A stretch of DNA of 40,214 nucleotides, taken from Yersinia artesiana (GTDB taxonomy: Bacteria; Pseudomonadota; Gammaproteobacteria; Enterobacterales; Enterobacteriaceae). Each line of letters begins with the position of its first letter. The stretch's first letter is position 1. A model generated the notes under the pieces. It searched no databases and had not been told where the DNA came from. It saw only the letters and a program-made list of their open reading frames with translations. The position numbers were made by a program, and so were the translations under genes. The stretch spans positions 1-40,214 of the forward strand of contig NZ_CACVAD010000042.1 in the NCBI RefSeq assembly GCF_902726545.1. Reading direction: 5' to 3'. Positions 1 through 10,274 of the stretch are shown one piece after another.

Positions 1-76
1 CGGCCATAAAACACAAAGAATGACTGATAAATATAACGATGATCGCGGGAAAGAATGGACGGTCATCACCCTCTAA
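1..76 (+). CDS. C-terminal end of a tyrosine-family phage/island integrase (partial)
   Basis: The frame beginning at base 2 stays open and ends at TAA 74-76, giving 24 residues that start GHKTQRMTDKY and continue NDDRGKEW. This matches the usual end of P4/lambdoid tyrosine recombinases, where a GH motif is followed about nine residues later by the catalytic tyrosine, here in MTDKY. The rest of the gene lies outside the window, so neither its length nor its integrity can be judged. It converges on icd, whose 3' end is a known attachment site for phage 21 and e14 in E. coli. I infer that the window starts at the edge of an integrated element. Confidence 0.7.
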   Translation, partial: GHKTQRMTDKYNDDRGKEWTVITL

Positions 77-95
77 ATTGTATATTTTTCGTACA

Positions 96-133
96 GTTTT
101 GGGGAAGAGTTTTGGGGAGGTTTTGGGGAAAAA
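96..133. repeat. Three tandem GTTTTGGGGA direct repeats downstream of the integrase
   Basis: GTTTTGGGGA begins at 96, 109 and 120, a spacing of 13 and 11 bases. Short direct repeats just beyond an integrase stop codon are typical of arm-type integrase binding sites or of an attachment region. The function is inferred. Confidence 0.6.
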
Positions 134-144
134 TGGCAATTAAC

Positions 145-183
145 AAAAAGCCAACAAAGATTTAACATCAATGTTGGCTTTAT
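145..183 (-). terminator. Intrinsic terminator of icd
   Basis: AAAGCCAACA (147-156) pairs perfectly with TGTTGGCTTT (172-181) across a 15-base loop. On the minus strand the hairpin is followed by a T5 run, so it fits termination of icd transcription. It may also act weakly on readthrough from the integrase side. Confidence 0.75.
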
Positions 184-198
184 TATGATGCTTATAAA

Positions 199-1452
199 TT
201 ACATGTGTTGAATAATGGCGTCGCCAAACTCACTACATTTCAGTAACTTAGCACCTTCCATCAGACGTTCGAAATCATAAGTGACCGTCTTGGCTTGAAT
301 TGCGCCTTCGGTTCCTTTGATAATCAGGTCTGCGGCTTCGAACCAGCCCATGTGACGCAGCATCATTTCTGCGGACAGAATAATAGAACCTGGGTTCACT
401 TTGTCCTGACCTGCGTATTTCGGTGCTGTACCATGAGTCGCTTCAAACAATGCGCACTCATCACCGATGTTAGCGCCTGGAGCAATACCGATACCGCCAA
501 CTTGAGCAGCTAATGCATCAGAAATGTAATCCCCATTCAGGTTCATACACGCGATAACATCATATTCAGCCGGGCGCAGCAGGATCTGTTGCAGGAAAGC
601 ATCAGCAATCACATCTTTAATAACGATCTCTTTGCCGTTATTTGGGTTTTTGATTTTAACCCACGGGCCGCCATCAATCAGCTCACCACCAAATTCCTCA
701 CGCGCTAACTGGTAACCCCAGTCTTTAAATGCGCCTTCGGTGAATTTCATAATGTTGCCTTTGTGAACCAGAGTCACTGAGTCACGATCATTGGTAATTG
801 CATACTCAATTGCAGCACGTACCAAACGCTTAGTCCCTTCTTCTGAACAGGGTTTGACACCAATACCACATTGTTCAGGGAAACGAATTTTCTTCACCCC
901 CATCTCTTCACGCAGGAACTTAATCACTTTTTCAGCTTCTGGTGAACCGGCTTTCCATTCGATACCCGCATAAATATCTTCTGCGTTTTCGCGGAAAATC
1001 ACCATATTGGTCAATTCAGGGTGTTTTACCGGGCTTGGGGTACCTTCGTAATAACGCACTGGGCGCAGGCATACATACAAGTCGAGTTCTTGGCGCAAAG
1101 CAACGTTCAGAGAACGAATACCGCCACCCACTGGCGTGGTTAATGGGCCTTTAATTGCAACGCGATAGTCACGAATCAAGCCCAATGTTTCTGCTGGTAG
1201 CCAAACATCTTTGCCATAAATATGGGTTGATTTCTCACCGGTGTAAATTTCCATCCAGGAGATTTTACGCTCACCTTTATAGGCTTTATTAACCGCAGCA
1301 TCCACCACTTTGATCATGGCTGGGGTCACATCAACGCCAATGCCGTCACCTTCAATAAATGGAATGATCGGATTATGCGGAACAACCAGTTTACCCTGAG
1401 CATCGACAGTAATTTTCTTACCTTCTGCCGGAACAACTACTTTGCTTTCCAT
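199..1452 (-). CDS. icd: NADP-dependent isocitrate dehydrogenase
   Basis: Icd oxidatively decarboxylates isocitrate to 2-oxoglutarate in the TCA cycle, as a cytosolic homodimer. The 417-residue product starts [13 protein letters not shown] and is close to E. coli Icd (416 aa) along its whole length. The substrate and phosphorylation loop [12 protein letters not shown] is intact, including the serine that AceK phosphorylates in E. coli. The C terminus ...FGDAIIQHM is normal, so any integration at this end has left a complete reading frame. The reading frame stays open for 17 more codons upstream, but ATG at 1452 has the ribosome site GGAGAGG and agrees with the family start. It is divergent from rluE. 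Confidence 0.96.
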   Translation of the reverse strand: MESKVVVPAEGKKITVDAQGKLVVPHNPIIPFIEGDGIGVDVTPAMIKVVDAAVNKAYKGERKISWMEIYTGEKSTHIYGKDVWLPAETLGLIRDYRVAIKGPLTTPVGGGIRSLNVALRQELDLYVCLRPVRYYEGTPSPVKHPELTNMVIFRENAEDIYAGIEWKAGSPEAEKVIKFLREEMGVKKIRFPEQCGIGVKPCSEEGTKRLVRAAIEYAITNDRDSVTLVHKGNIMKFTEGAFKDWGYQLAREEFGGELIDGGPWVKIKNPNNGKEIVIKDVIADAFLQQILLRPAEYDVIACMNLNGDYISDALAAQVGGIGIAPGANIGDECALFEATHGTAPKYAGQDKVNPGSIILSAEMMLRHMGWFEAADLIIKGTEGAIQAKTVTYDFERLMEGAKLLKCSEFGDAIIQHM

Positions 1453-1502
1453 CAACCTCTCCTTCAGCGCAATTTTGTTAATGCCTTGTAAGATTCGTGT
1501 CA

Positions 1503-1531
1503 ATACTACTTGAATATTCGTTCCACGCCAA
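1503..1531 (-). promoter_or_regulatory. Candidate sigma70 promoter of icd
   Basis: Read on the minus strand, TTGGCG (1526-1531) and TAGTAT (1503-1508) are separated by 17 bases, each matching four of six consensus positions. The position about 50 bases before the icd start is suitable. Confidence 0.4.
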
Positions 1532-1548
1532 TCCGAAACAGATTGAGG

Positions 1549-1554
1549 TATAAT
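1549..1554 (+). promoter_or_regulatory. -10 element upstream of rluE
   Basis: A consensus TATAAT lies 28 bases before the rluE ATG. No good -35 hexamer is visible at the usual distance; the corresponding bases are those used as the -35 of the divergent icd promoter. Confidence 0.45.
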
Positions 1555-1582
1555 GCGCTAATCATCCAAAATCGCAATCATC

Positions 1583-2209
1583 ATGAATAAATTCTCTGTT
1601 AAAAATCACAAAGTTAACCGATTCAGCACCAAGACACAGGCAAAACAGGCGAAATCTATCGCCCCTCGGCGTGTACTGTTATTCAACAAGCCTTTTGATG
1701 TGTTACCGCAGTTTACCGATGAGTCTGGACGCTCAACTTTGAAGGAATTTATCCCTTTTAACGATGTTTATGCGGCTGGGCGACTCGATCGCGATAGCGA
1801 AGGTTTACTGGTATTAACTAATGATGGCAAACTGCAAGCCAGGCTCACGCAACCGGCCCAGAAAACCGGTAAAGTCTATTTTGTGCAAGTTGAAGGAGTG
1901 CCTGACGAAGATGCACTCAGTCAGTTAAGAGTTGGGGTAACCTTAAAAGATGGCCCTACTCTGCCCGCTGGTGCTGAGCTGGTTAGCGAACCTGAGTGGT
2001 TATGGCCACGCCATCCACCGATTCGAGAGCGCAAAGCCATCCCAACAAGTTGGTTAAAAATAACACTTTTCGAAGGCCGCAATCGGCAGGTTCGCAGAAT
2101 GACCGCCCATATTGGCTTCCCTACCCTGCGTCTGATACGTTTCAGTATGGGTAATTTAAGTCTTGGCGATCTACAGCCCGGCGAATGGAAGGAGATAAAC
2201 CATGTTTAA
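1583..2209 (+). CDS. rluE: 23S rRNA pseudouridine(2457) synthase
   Basis: RluE isomerises U2457 of 23S rRNA to pseudouridine. The 208-residue protein belongs to the RsuA/RluB/E/F family and resembles E. coli RluE (217 aa) throughout. The catalytic aspartate is D69 in GRLDRDSEG, and the family motif [10 protein letters not shown] lies near the C terminus. A basic N-terminal 30 residues precedes the catalytic domain; no S4 domain is seen, as in E. coli RluE. The last eight bases overlap the nudJ start, which suggests translational coupling. The order rluE-nudJ-mnmA-hflD-purB is the same as in E. coli. Confidence 0.93.
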   Translation: MNKFSVKNHKVNRFSTKTQAKQAKSIAPRRVLLFNKPFDVLPQFTDESGRSTLKEFIPFNDVYAAGRLDRDSEGLLVLTNDGKLQARLTQPAQKTGKVYFVQVEGVPDEDALSQLRVGVTLKDGPTLPAGAELVSEPEWLWPRHPPIRERKAIPTSWLKITLFEGRNRQVRRMTAHIGFPTLRLIRFSMGNLSLGDLQPGEWKEINHV

Positions 2210-2648
2210 GCCCCATGTTACCGTGGCTTGTGTCGTGCATGCTCAGGGGAAGTTTTTAATTGTTGAAGAGACAATTAATGGAAAACAATTATGGAATCAA
2301 CCCGCAGGTCATTTGGAAGCCGATGAAACTCTACTGCAAGCTGCGGAAAGAGAGTTGTGGGAGGAAACCGGTATTCGAGCCACGCCACAATATTTTCTGC
2401 GCATGCACCAGTGGATAGCGCCGGATAAAACCCCCTTCCTGCGTTTCGCTTTTGTAATTGAGCTACAGTCCCTATTGCCCACTCATCCGCATGACGATGA
2501 TATCGACCACTGTTTGTGGCTTACCGCCGGTGAAATCCTGCAATCAGCTAATTTACGCTCACCGTTAGTGGCCGAAAGTATCCGTTGCTATCAGCAACCT
2601 GAGCGCTATTCACTTGATGTCATTGGTTCATTTAACTGGCCATTATAA
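2202..2648 (+). CDS. nudJ: Nudix phosphatase NudJ
   Basis: NudJ (YmfB) hydrolyses nucleoside tri- and diphosphates and, in E. coli, HMP pyrophosphate, a thiamine precursor. The 148-residue product shows a complete Nudix box at residues 36-58: G36, E42, R50-E51, E54-E55, G57, I58, which bind the catalytic metal. The N-terminal [14 protein letters not shown] is nearly identical to E. coli NudJ (153 aa). The gene starts inside the end of rluE; the ribosome site GGAGAT lies within the rluE coding sequence. Confidence 0.93.
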   Translation: MFKPHVTVACVVHAQGKFLIVEETINGKQLWNQPAGHLEADETLLQAAERELWEETGIRATPQYFLRMHQWIAPDKTPFLRFAFVIELQSLLPTHPHDDDIDHCLWLTAGEILQSANLRSPLVAESIRCYQQPERYSLDVIGSFNWPL

Positions 2649-2741
2649 ACGGCAGATTTGATTCACTCAGGTAATTTCATTAAGAGTGCGAATCTACCAT
2701 GCAGCAACGCGGTCAACGTGATAAAATCCGGCGCTTGTTTT

Positions 2742-2747
2742 TATAAT
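2742..2747 (+). promoter_or_regulatory. -10 element upstream of mnmA
   Basis: A consensus TATAAT lies in the 185-base gap between nudJ and mnmA, about 85 bases before the mnmA start. No convincing -35 is seen. It suggests that mnmA can be transcribed separately from rluE-nudJ. Confidence 0.4.
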
Positions 2748-2833
2748 GCCCTGCCGCGCTGAAAAGTGAGTCGGAGAATATCATCCGTCACCGCCTTCAT
2801 TGGGCTTTAGGTATTTACGTTAGTGAGACTCCC

Positions 2834-3955
2834 ATGTCAGATAACAGCCAGAAAAAAGTAATCGTCGGTATGTCCGGCGGTGTCGATTCTTCCGTTTCCG
2901 CCTACCTGCTCCAGCAACAGGGCTACCAAGTTGCCGGTTTGTTCATGAAGAACTGGGAAGAGGATGATGGCGAAGAGTATTGCTCAGCAGCGACCGATTT
3001 GGCCGATGCTCAAGCGGTATGCGACAAACTGGGCATGGAGTTGCACACCGTCAATTTTGCCGCAGAATACTGGGATAACGTGTTCGAATTGTTCCTGGAA
3101 GAATACAAAGCCGGGCGCACCCCTAACCCCGATATTCTGTGTAATAAAGAAATCAAATTTAAAGCTTTCCTCGAGTTTGCCGCGGAAGATTTGGGTGCTG
3201 ACTATATTGCTACCGGACATTATGTGCGTCGTCAGGACGTTAACGGTAAAAGTCGCTTGTTACGCGGCCTTGATGGCAATAAAGACCAAAGCTATTTCCT
3301 CTACACGTTAAGCCACGAACAGCTCGCTCAAAGCCTGTTCCCTGTGGGTGAATTAGAAAAACCTGAAGTGCGCCGCATTGCTGAGCAACTTGACCTGGTC
3401 ACCGCCAAGAAAAAAGACTCAACCGGTATCTGTTTTATCGGCGAGCGCAAATTCCGTGATTTCCTGGGCCGCTACCTGCCCGCCCAACCCGGCCCAATCA
3501 TGACCGTCGACGGCCAGCATGTGGGCGAACATCAGGGTTTGATGTATCACACCTTGGGGCAACGTAAAGGCTTGGGTATCGGCGGCACCAAAGAGGGTGG
3601 CGATGATCCGTGGTATGTGGTGGATAAAGATGTTGCCAATAACATTTTACTGGTCGCTCAAGGACATGAACACCCGCGTTTAATGTCTGTGGGGCTGATT
3701 GCACAACAGTTACATTGGGTTGATAGAGAACCGGTCACCGCTGCTTTCCGCTGTGTGGTGAAAACTCGTTACCGCCAGCAGGACATTCCCTGCACCGTGA
3801 CACCATTGGATGACGAACGTGTTGAGGTTCGGTTTGATGACCCCGTCGCGGCAGTCACACCCGGCCAGTCTGCGGTCTTCTATCAAGCTGAAGTCTGTCT
3901 CGGTGGCGGTATTATAGAAGAGCGTTATCCACTGCCAGGTTCAGTCGCAAACTAA
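2834..3955 (+). CDS. mnmA: tRNA-specific 2-thiouridylase MnmA
   Basis: MnmA inserts sulfur at position 2 of the wobble uridine in tRNA-Lys, -Glu and -Gln, using ATP and sulfur relayed through IscS and TusA-E. The 373-residue protein begins with the PP-loop ATP pyrophosphatase motif SGGVDSS (residues 14-20). Both catalytic cysteines are present: C103 in DILCNKE and C200 in [10 protein letters not shown]. Length and sequence match E. coli MnmA (368 aa). hflD follows after 40 bases, a conserved pairing in enterobacteria. Confidence 0.96.
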   Translation: MSDNSQKKVIVGMSGGVDSSVSAYLLQQQGYQVAGLFMKNWEEDDGEEYCSAATDLADAQAVCDKLGMELHTVNFAAEYWDNVFELFLEEYKAGRTPNPDILCNKEIKFKAFLEFAAEDLGADYIATGHYVRRQDVNGKSRLLRGLDGNKDQSYFLYTLSHEQLAQSLFPVGELEKPEVRRIAEQLDLVTAKKKDSTGICFIGERKFRDFLGRYLPAQPGPIMTVDGQHVGEHQGLMYHTLGQRKGLGIGGTKEGGDDPWYVVDKDVANNILLVAQGHEHPRLMSVGLIAQQLHWVDREPVTAAFRCVVKTRYRQQDIPCTVTPLDDERVEVRFDDPVAAVTPGQSAVFYQAEVCLGGGIIEERYPLPGSVAN

Positions 3956-3995
3956 TCCAACCCAGCAATGAACCGGAACGTTTACAGGAGTAACC

Positions 3996-6018
<2,023 letters not shown>

Positions 6019-6033
6019 TGCATTAATCTCAAG

Positions 6034-6062
6034 TACAGGCAGCCCAATGCTGCCTGTATTCT
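6034..6062 (+). terminator. Terminator after purB
   Basis: TACAGGCAGC (6034-6043) and GCTGCCTGTA (6049-6058) form a perfect 10-bp stem with loop CCAAT, followed by a moderately T-rich stretch. It separates purB from the PhoP-box promoter of the next gene. Confidence 0.65.
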
Positions 6063-6096
6063 CCCCTATTTTCTTTTATTCTCCTGCATCCCGCCC

Positions 6097-6131
6097 TGTT
6101 TAGCCCCGGTTTAGTCGTTGTCATTGATAAT
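6097..6131 (+). promoter_or_regulatory. PhoP box and -10 element for the outer-membrane protein gene
   Basis: TGTTTA (6097-6102), five bases GCCCC, then GGTTTA (6108-6113) is an exact match to the PhoP box, (T/G)GTTTA-N5-(T/G)GTTTA. The -10 hexamer GATAAT (6126-6131) lies 12 bases further on, the spacing of classical PhoP-activated promoters in which the box replaces the -35 region. The start of transcription would be near 6138, about 40 bases before the ATG at 6179. Activation by PhoP is inferred from this match. Confidence 0.75.
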
Positions 6132-6178
6132 ACTGTTGATGTCAAAAGGACGTTACACTCGCTGGAGCTAATATCACT

Positions 6179-6808
6179 ATGTTGAAGCAAACCCTTCTTT
6201 CTCTCGCCCTAATGGGAACCTGCACTGCCACTATGGCAGCGGATTACACTTATGTAGCCGGTGGCCTGCAATATGGTTCAATCAGCAGCAATGAGCGTTT
6301 CGATAAACAATTCAATCAAAATCAAAGTCAGTACAGTCATATCGGTAACCGCGACATGGGCGGTATCTACCTCAATGGCGGCTATGGTTTTGATAACGAT
6401 CTGTTTATTGATGGTCGTATAAGCAGCATCGCCAATAATGACCGCGGCCTTGCCGAAGCAGTCCTCGGGCTGGGTTACCATTTTGCTTTCTCACCTAATA
6501 TTGATTTTTACACTTTGGTGGGCGGTAGCCGCCACGCAATGGTATTTGATGCCAGCAAAGACGGCAAAAAAACCAATACTTACAATAGCGCCACAGGCGA
6601 AATTGGTATCAAAAGCAAGTTATCACAGGATATCGGTTTGGATGTTGCCTACCGTTTGGCAAACTATGAAAGTCGTGCATACCATGAAGCACGGATCACA
6701 ACTGACTATGCTCTGACACAAAGCCTCTCTGCTGAAGTCGGTTATACCTACCATAACTGGAAAGTCAGTGATCAAGCGATGCAGGCAGGTTTACGTTACA
6801 CTTTCTAA
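6179..6808 (+). CDS. Putative outer-membrane beta-barrel protein next to phoPQ
   Basis: I do not recognise a named family. The 209-residue product has a Sec signal peptide: two early positive/polar residues, a hydrophobic core LLSLALMG, and likely cleavage after ATMA at residue 20. The mature part of about 189 residues contains many short stretches of alternating hydrophobic and polar residues (for example GGIYLNGGYGF, AVLGLGYHFAF, SAEVGYTYHNW) and ends in YTF. The terminal aromatic residue is the usual BamA recognition signal of barrels, so a small 8-10 strand barrel of the OmpX/opacity type is likely. Its promoter carries a perfect PhoP box, and phoP starts 71 bases downstream on the same strand. 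A role in the envelope response to low Mg2+ or antimicrobial peptides is inferred. C15 does not sit in a lipobox. Confidence 0.75.
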   Translation: MLKQTLLSLALMGTCTATMAADYTYVAGGLQYGSISSNERFDKQFNQNQSQYSHIGNRDMGGIYLNGGYGFDNDLFIDGRISSIANNDRGLAEAVLGLGYHFAFSPNIDFYTLVGGSRHAMVFDASKDGKKTNTYNSATGEIGIKSKLSQDIGLDVAYRLANYESRAYHEARITTDYALTQSLSAEVGYTYHNWKVSDQAMQAGLRYTF

Positions 6809-6832
6809 GTCACTGTTTTAATTTTTACTCGT

Positions 6833-6853
6833 CGGGTAATATTAGGTTACCCG
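6833..6853 (+). other. Hairpin between the barrel gene and phoP
   Basis: CGGGTAA (6833-6839) pairs with TTACCCG (6847-6853) over a seven-base loop. There is no T run, so it is a weak terminator at best. It could reduce readthrough into phoP or protect the upstream mRNA end. Confidence 0.45.
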
Positions 6854-6879
6854 GTTAATGTCTTATCGAGGAATGTGGT

Positions 6880-7551
6880 ATGCGGGTTTTAGTTGTCGAA
6901 GATAATGCTTTGTTGCGTCACCATCTTACGGTGCAAATGCGTGAGATGGGCCATCAGGTTGATGCAGCAGAAGATGCCAAAGAGGCAGACTATTTCTTGC
7001 AGGAACATGCCCCAGATATCGCCATTATTGATCTTGGGTTACCGGGTGAGGATGGCTTAAGCCTTATTCGACGCTGGCGTAGTCATCAGACAAACCTGCC
7101 CATTCTGGTGCTGACTGCGCGGGAAAGCTGGCAAGATAAAGTCGCCGTGCTGGAAGCAGGTGCGGATGATTATGTCACCAAGCCTTTTCATCTGGAAGAA
7201 GTTATCGCACGTATTCAAGCCTTGATGCGACGTAATATCGGTCTGGCATCCCAAGTAATTGAATTCCCTCCATTTCAGATTGATCTCTCCCGCCGAGAGT
7301 TGTGTGTCAATCAGCAACAGATTAAACTGACCGCTTTCGAATACACTATCATCGAAACCCTTATTCGTAATGCAGGAAAAGTGGTCAGCAAAGATACATT
7401 AATGCTGCAACTCTACCCTGATGCAGAATTACGTGAGAGCCACACTATCGACGTATTAATGGGCCGTTTACGTAAAAAGTTGCAGGCAGAACATGAAGGC
7501 GAAGTGATTACAACCATCCGTGGTCAGGGATATCGTTTTGACGCCAACTAG
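6880..7551 (+). CDS. phoP: Response regulator PhoP
   Basis: PhoP is the DNA-binding regulator of the Mg2+, acid pH and antimicrobial-peptide response. The 223-residue OmpR-family protein has a receiver domain with D51 as phosphoacceptor, T79 and K101 in the expected positions, and a C-terminal winged helix ending in [10 protein letters not shown]. Length equals E. coli PhoP. phoQ follows after five bases. No consensus PhoP box is seen immediately upstream, unlike E. coli phoP; the box lies before the preceding barrel gene, so autoregulation may depend on that promoter. Confidence 0.97.
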   Translation: MRVLVVEDNALLRHHLTVQMREMGHQVDAAEDAKEADYFLQEHAPDIAIIDLGLPGEDGLSLIRRWRSHQTNLPILVLTARESWQDKVAVLEAGADDYVTKPFHLEEVIARIQALMRRNIGLASQVIEFPPFQIDLSRRELCVNQQQIKLTAFEYTIIETLIRNAGKVVSKDTLMLQLYPDAELRESHTIDVLMGRLRKKLQAEHEGEVITTIRGQGYRFDAN

Positions 7552-7556
7552 ACATT

Positions 7557-9011
7557 ATGTTCAGGAAAAATAGCAAGCCCTTCTCTCTTCGTGCTCGTTT
7601 TCTTATGGCGACAGCAGGTGTCATCTTAGCGCTGTCGTTATCATATGGTATGGTCGCTGTCGTCGGCTATATTGTCAGTTTTGATAAAAATACCTTCAGC
7701 GCCCATCGCGGTGAAAGTAATTTATTTTTCAGTTTGGCCCAATGGCATGACAATAAGCTGAGCATCTCGGTGCCACCGGAACTTGAGCTAAATATCCCGA
7801 CGCTGGTTCTGATTTATGATAAAGATGGCAATATCCTGTGGCGTCAGCGGCATGTACCCGAACTTGAGTCCCGTATCGAAAAAAGCTGGTTACAAAAACC
7901 GGGATTTTACGAGTTGGATACTGGAACACACATCAGTAGTATGATGTTGGGTGATAACCCAAAAGCGCAAGACCAGCTAAAAAAATATGACGATACGGAT
8001 AACAGCGCTCTGACTCACTCTGTATCTGTGAATACTTACCCCGCGACCTCCCGGTTACCACAGCTCACAATAGTGGTTATAGATACTATCCCACAGGAGT
8101 TGCAGCGCTCAGATTTGGTTTGGAACTGGTTTAGTTATGTCTTACTGGCGAATCTACTGCTAGTTGTTCCCTTGCTTTGGCTTGCTGCCTATTGGAGCCT
8201 GAGGCCCATTAAAGCGCTGGTCAGTCAGATAAGTCAGCTAGAGAAAGGCGAACGCGATCAGTTGGATGAAAATCCGCCTCGAGAATTGCAGAGCTTAGTG
8301 CGCAATCTCAATATTTTGCTGACCAATGAACGTCAGCGTTATACCAAATACCGCACGACACTTTCCGACCTCACTCATAGCCTCAAAACCCCACTGGCGG
8401 TATTGCAAACAACGCTACGTTCTTTACGCACCGGTAAGCAAACGACCATTGAGGAAGTCGAGCCAATTATGCTTGAGCAGATAAGCCGCATCTCTCAGCA
8501 AATTGGTTATTATCTGCATCGGGCCAGTATGCGATCCGAACATAACGTGTTGATTCGCGAGATTCATTCGGTCCCCGCCCTACTCGATAGCCTATGTAGC
8601 GCGCTGAATAAAGTTTATCAGCGCAAAGGTGTGGTGTTGACGTTGGACATTTCGCCAGAAGTGACCTTCCTTGGGGAGCGAAATGACTTTATGGAAGTGA
8701 TGGGTAATGTTCTGGAAAATGCCTGCAAATATTGCCTGGAATTCGTCGAAATAACCGCCCTGCACTCGGAAAAACAGCTCACTATTGTTGTTGACGACGA
8801 TGGTCCTGGCATTCCTGAAAGTAAACGACAATTGATTTTCCAGCGCGGCCAGCGAGTGGATACGTTACGCCCTGGTCAAGGGCTTGGATTATCCGTTGCT
8901 GCCGAAATTATTGAACAATATCAAGGCAAAATAACTATTACTGAAAGTCCTCTGGGCGGGGCAAGGATGATGGTGACCTTTGGCCAGCAAAATGATTATC
9001 ATGCCGATTAA
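7557..9011 (+). CDS. phoQ: Sensor histidine kinase PhoQ
   Basis: PhoQ is the inner-membrane sensor that phosphorylates PhoP. The 484-residue protein has two transmembrane segments (about residues 16-41 and 192-213) flanking a periplasmic PAS-like domain, then HAMP, a dimerisation helix with H274 in LTHSLKTP, and an ATPase domain with N-box NVLENACKY and G-box DDDGPGIP. The periplasmic acidic cluster that binds divalent cations in E. coli (EDDDDAE) corresponds here to the shorter YDDTDN at about 144-149. phoQ is cotranscribed with phoP. Confidence 0.96.
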   Translation: MFRKNSKPFSLRARFLMATAGVILALSLSYGMVAVVGYIVSFDKNTFSAHRGESNLFFSLAQWHDNKLSISVPPELELNIPTLVLIYDKDGNILWRQRHVPELESRIEKSWLQKPGFYELDTGTHISSMMLGDNPKAQDQLKKYDDTDNSALTHSVSVNTYPATSRLPQLTIVVIDTIPQELQRSDLVWNWFSYVLLANLLLVVPLLWLAAYWSLRPIKALVSQISQLEKGERDQLDENPPRELQSLVRNLNILLTNERQRYTKYRTTLSDLTHSLKTPLAVLQTTLRSLRTGKQTTIEEVEPIMLEQISRISQQIGYYLHRASMRSEHNVLIREIHSVPALLDSLCSALNKVYQRKGVVLTLDISPEVTFLGERNDFMEVMGNVLENACKYCLEFVEITALHSEKQLTIVVDDDGPGIPESKRQLIFQRGQRVDTLRPGQGLGLSVAAEIIEQYQGKITITESPLGGARMMVTFGQQNDYHAD

Positions 9012-9055
9012 TAAAATTTGCCTGCTAACACCTGATACTGATGACAGGCATCCGT

Positions 9056-9061
9056 TATAAT
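9056..9061 (+). promoter_or_regulatory. -10 element upstream of roxA
   Basis: TATAAT lies 35 bases before the roxA start in the 84-base gap after phoQ. A weak -35 candidate TGATAC lies 17 bases upstream. TGCCTG and CAGGCA between them can pair into a hairpin that overlaps this promoter. Confidence 0.4.
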
Positions 9062-9095
9062 CACCTGCAAGTTCACCCCCTCTCCTGGAATAAAC

Positions 9096-10217
9096 ATGGA
9101 TTACCAACTCAGTCTCGATTGGCCTGATTTCCTGCAACGCTATTGGCAGAAGCGCCCCGTCATCCTTAAACGTGGCTTTAATAACTTTATCGACCCACTC
9201 TCACCAGATGAACTTGCTGGCTTAGCCATGGAGAATGAAGTCGACAGTCGCCTGGTGAGTCATGAAAATGGCCGCTGGGAAGTGAGCCATGGCCCATTTG
9301 AGAGCTTTGATCACTTAGGTGAAAAAAATTGGTCACTGCTGGTACAAGCGGTTGATCATTGGCATGAACCCGCAGCCGCGTTAATGCGCCCATTCCGTCC
9401 GCTTTCTGACTGGCGCATGGACGATTTAATGATCTCTTTTTCCGTTCCGGGTGGTGGTGTCGGCCCACATTTTGATCAGTATGATGTCTTCATCATTCAG
9501 GGCTCAGGGCGTCGTCGCTGGCGGGTGGGTGAGAAAACAGAAATGAAGCAACATTGCCCCCATCCTGATTTGCTGCAAGTTGGGCCATTTGACGCCATTA
9601 TTGATGAAGAAATGGAACCCGGCGATATCCTCTATATCCCGCCTGGCTTCCCTCATGAAGGCTATGCGCTTGAAAATGCATTGAATTACTCTGTTGGTTT
9701 CCGCGCACCTAATGGCCGCGAACTGGTGAGTGGTTTTGCTGACTATGTACTTTCACGCGAGCTGGGCAGTTACCGCTACAGCGATCCGGATTTGCAATTA
9801 CGGGAACATCCGGCCGAAGTGCTGCCACAAGAAGTCGATAAACTTCGTGCAATGATGCTCGATTTAGTCCAGCAACCAGAGGATTTCCAAAACTGGTTTG
9901 GTGAATTTATTTCCCAATCGCGCCATGAGCTGGATATCGCGCCACCAGAACCACCTTATCAGGCAGGTGATGTCTATGAATTACTACAACAAGGTGAAGA
10001 ATTACAACGACTTGGTGGATTGCGTGTTCTACGTATTGGTGAGCGATGCTTTGCTAATGGTGAATTGATTAATACACCACACAGACAAGCCGCCGATGCC
10101 TTATGCCAATACTTTAGCGTGGATGCGCAGAAGTTGGGTGATGCGCTGGAAGACCCGTCCTTCCTGGCTATGCTCACCGCGTTGGTAAACAACGGCTATT
10201 GGTATTTTACCGACTGA
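9096..10217 (+). CDS. roxA: 50S ribosomal protein L16 arginine hydroxylase
   Basis: RoxA (YcfD) is a JmjC-type Fe(II)/2-oxoglutarate oxygenase that hydroxylates an arginine of ribosomal protein L16. The 373-residue protein matches E. coli RoxA in length and carries the iron ligands H125 and D127 (GPHFDQYD) and H187 (GFPHEGY). The C-terminal third holds the dimerisation and winged-helix region. It lies between phoQ and pepT, as in E. coli, and converges on pepT. Confidence 0.94.
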   Translation: MDYQLSLDWPDFLQRYWQKRPVILKRGFNNFIDPLSPDELAGLAMENEVDSRLVSHENGRWEVSHGPFESFDHLGEKNWSLLVQAVDHWHEPAAALMRPFRPLSDWRMDDLMISFSVPGGGVGPHFDQYDVFIIQGSGRRRWRVGEKTEMKQHCPHPDLLQVGPFDAIIDEEMEPGDILYIPPGFPHEGYALENALNYSVGFRAPNGRELVSGFADYVLSRELGSYRYSDPDLQLREHPAEVLPQEVDKLRAMMLDLVQQPEDFQNWFGEFISQSRHELDIAPPEPPYQAGDVYELLQQGEELQRLGGLRVLRIGERCFANGELINTPHRQAADALCQYFSVDAQKLGDALEDPSFLAMLTALVNNGYWYFTD

Positions 10218-10234
10218 TATTTCAGACTTATTAC

Positions 10235-10266
10235 GCAAAAATGCCCCGGTAAACGGGGCACTTTTA
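10235..10266. terminator. Bidirectional terminator between roxA and pepT
   Basis: TGCCCCG (10242-10248) pairs with CGGGGCA (10254-10260) over loop GTAAA. A T4 run follows on the plus strand and a T5 run on the minus strand, so the hairpin can end transcription from both converging genes. Confidence 0.85.
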
Positions 10267-10274
10267 TCAGTCGC

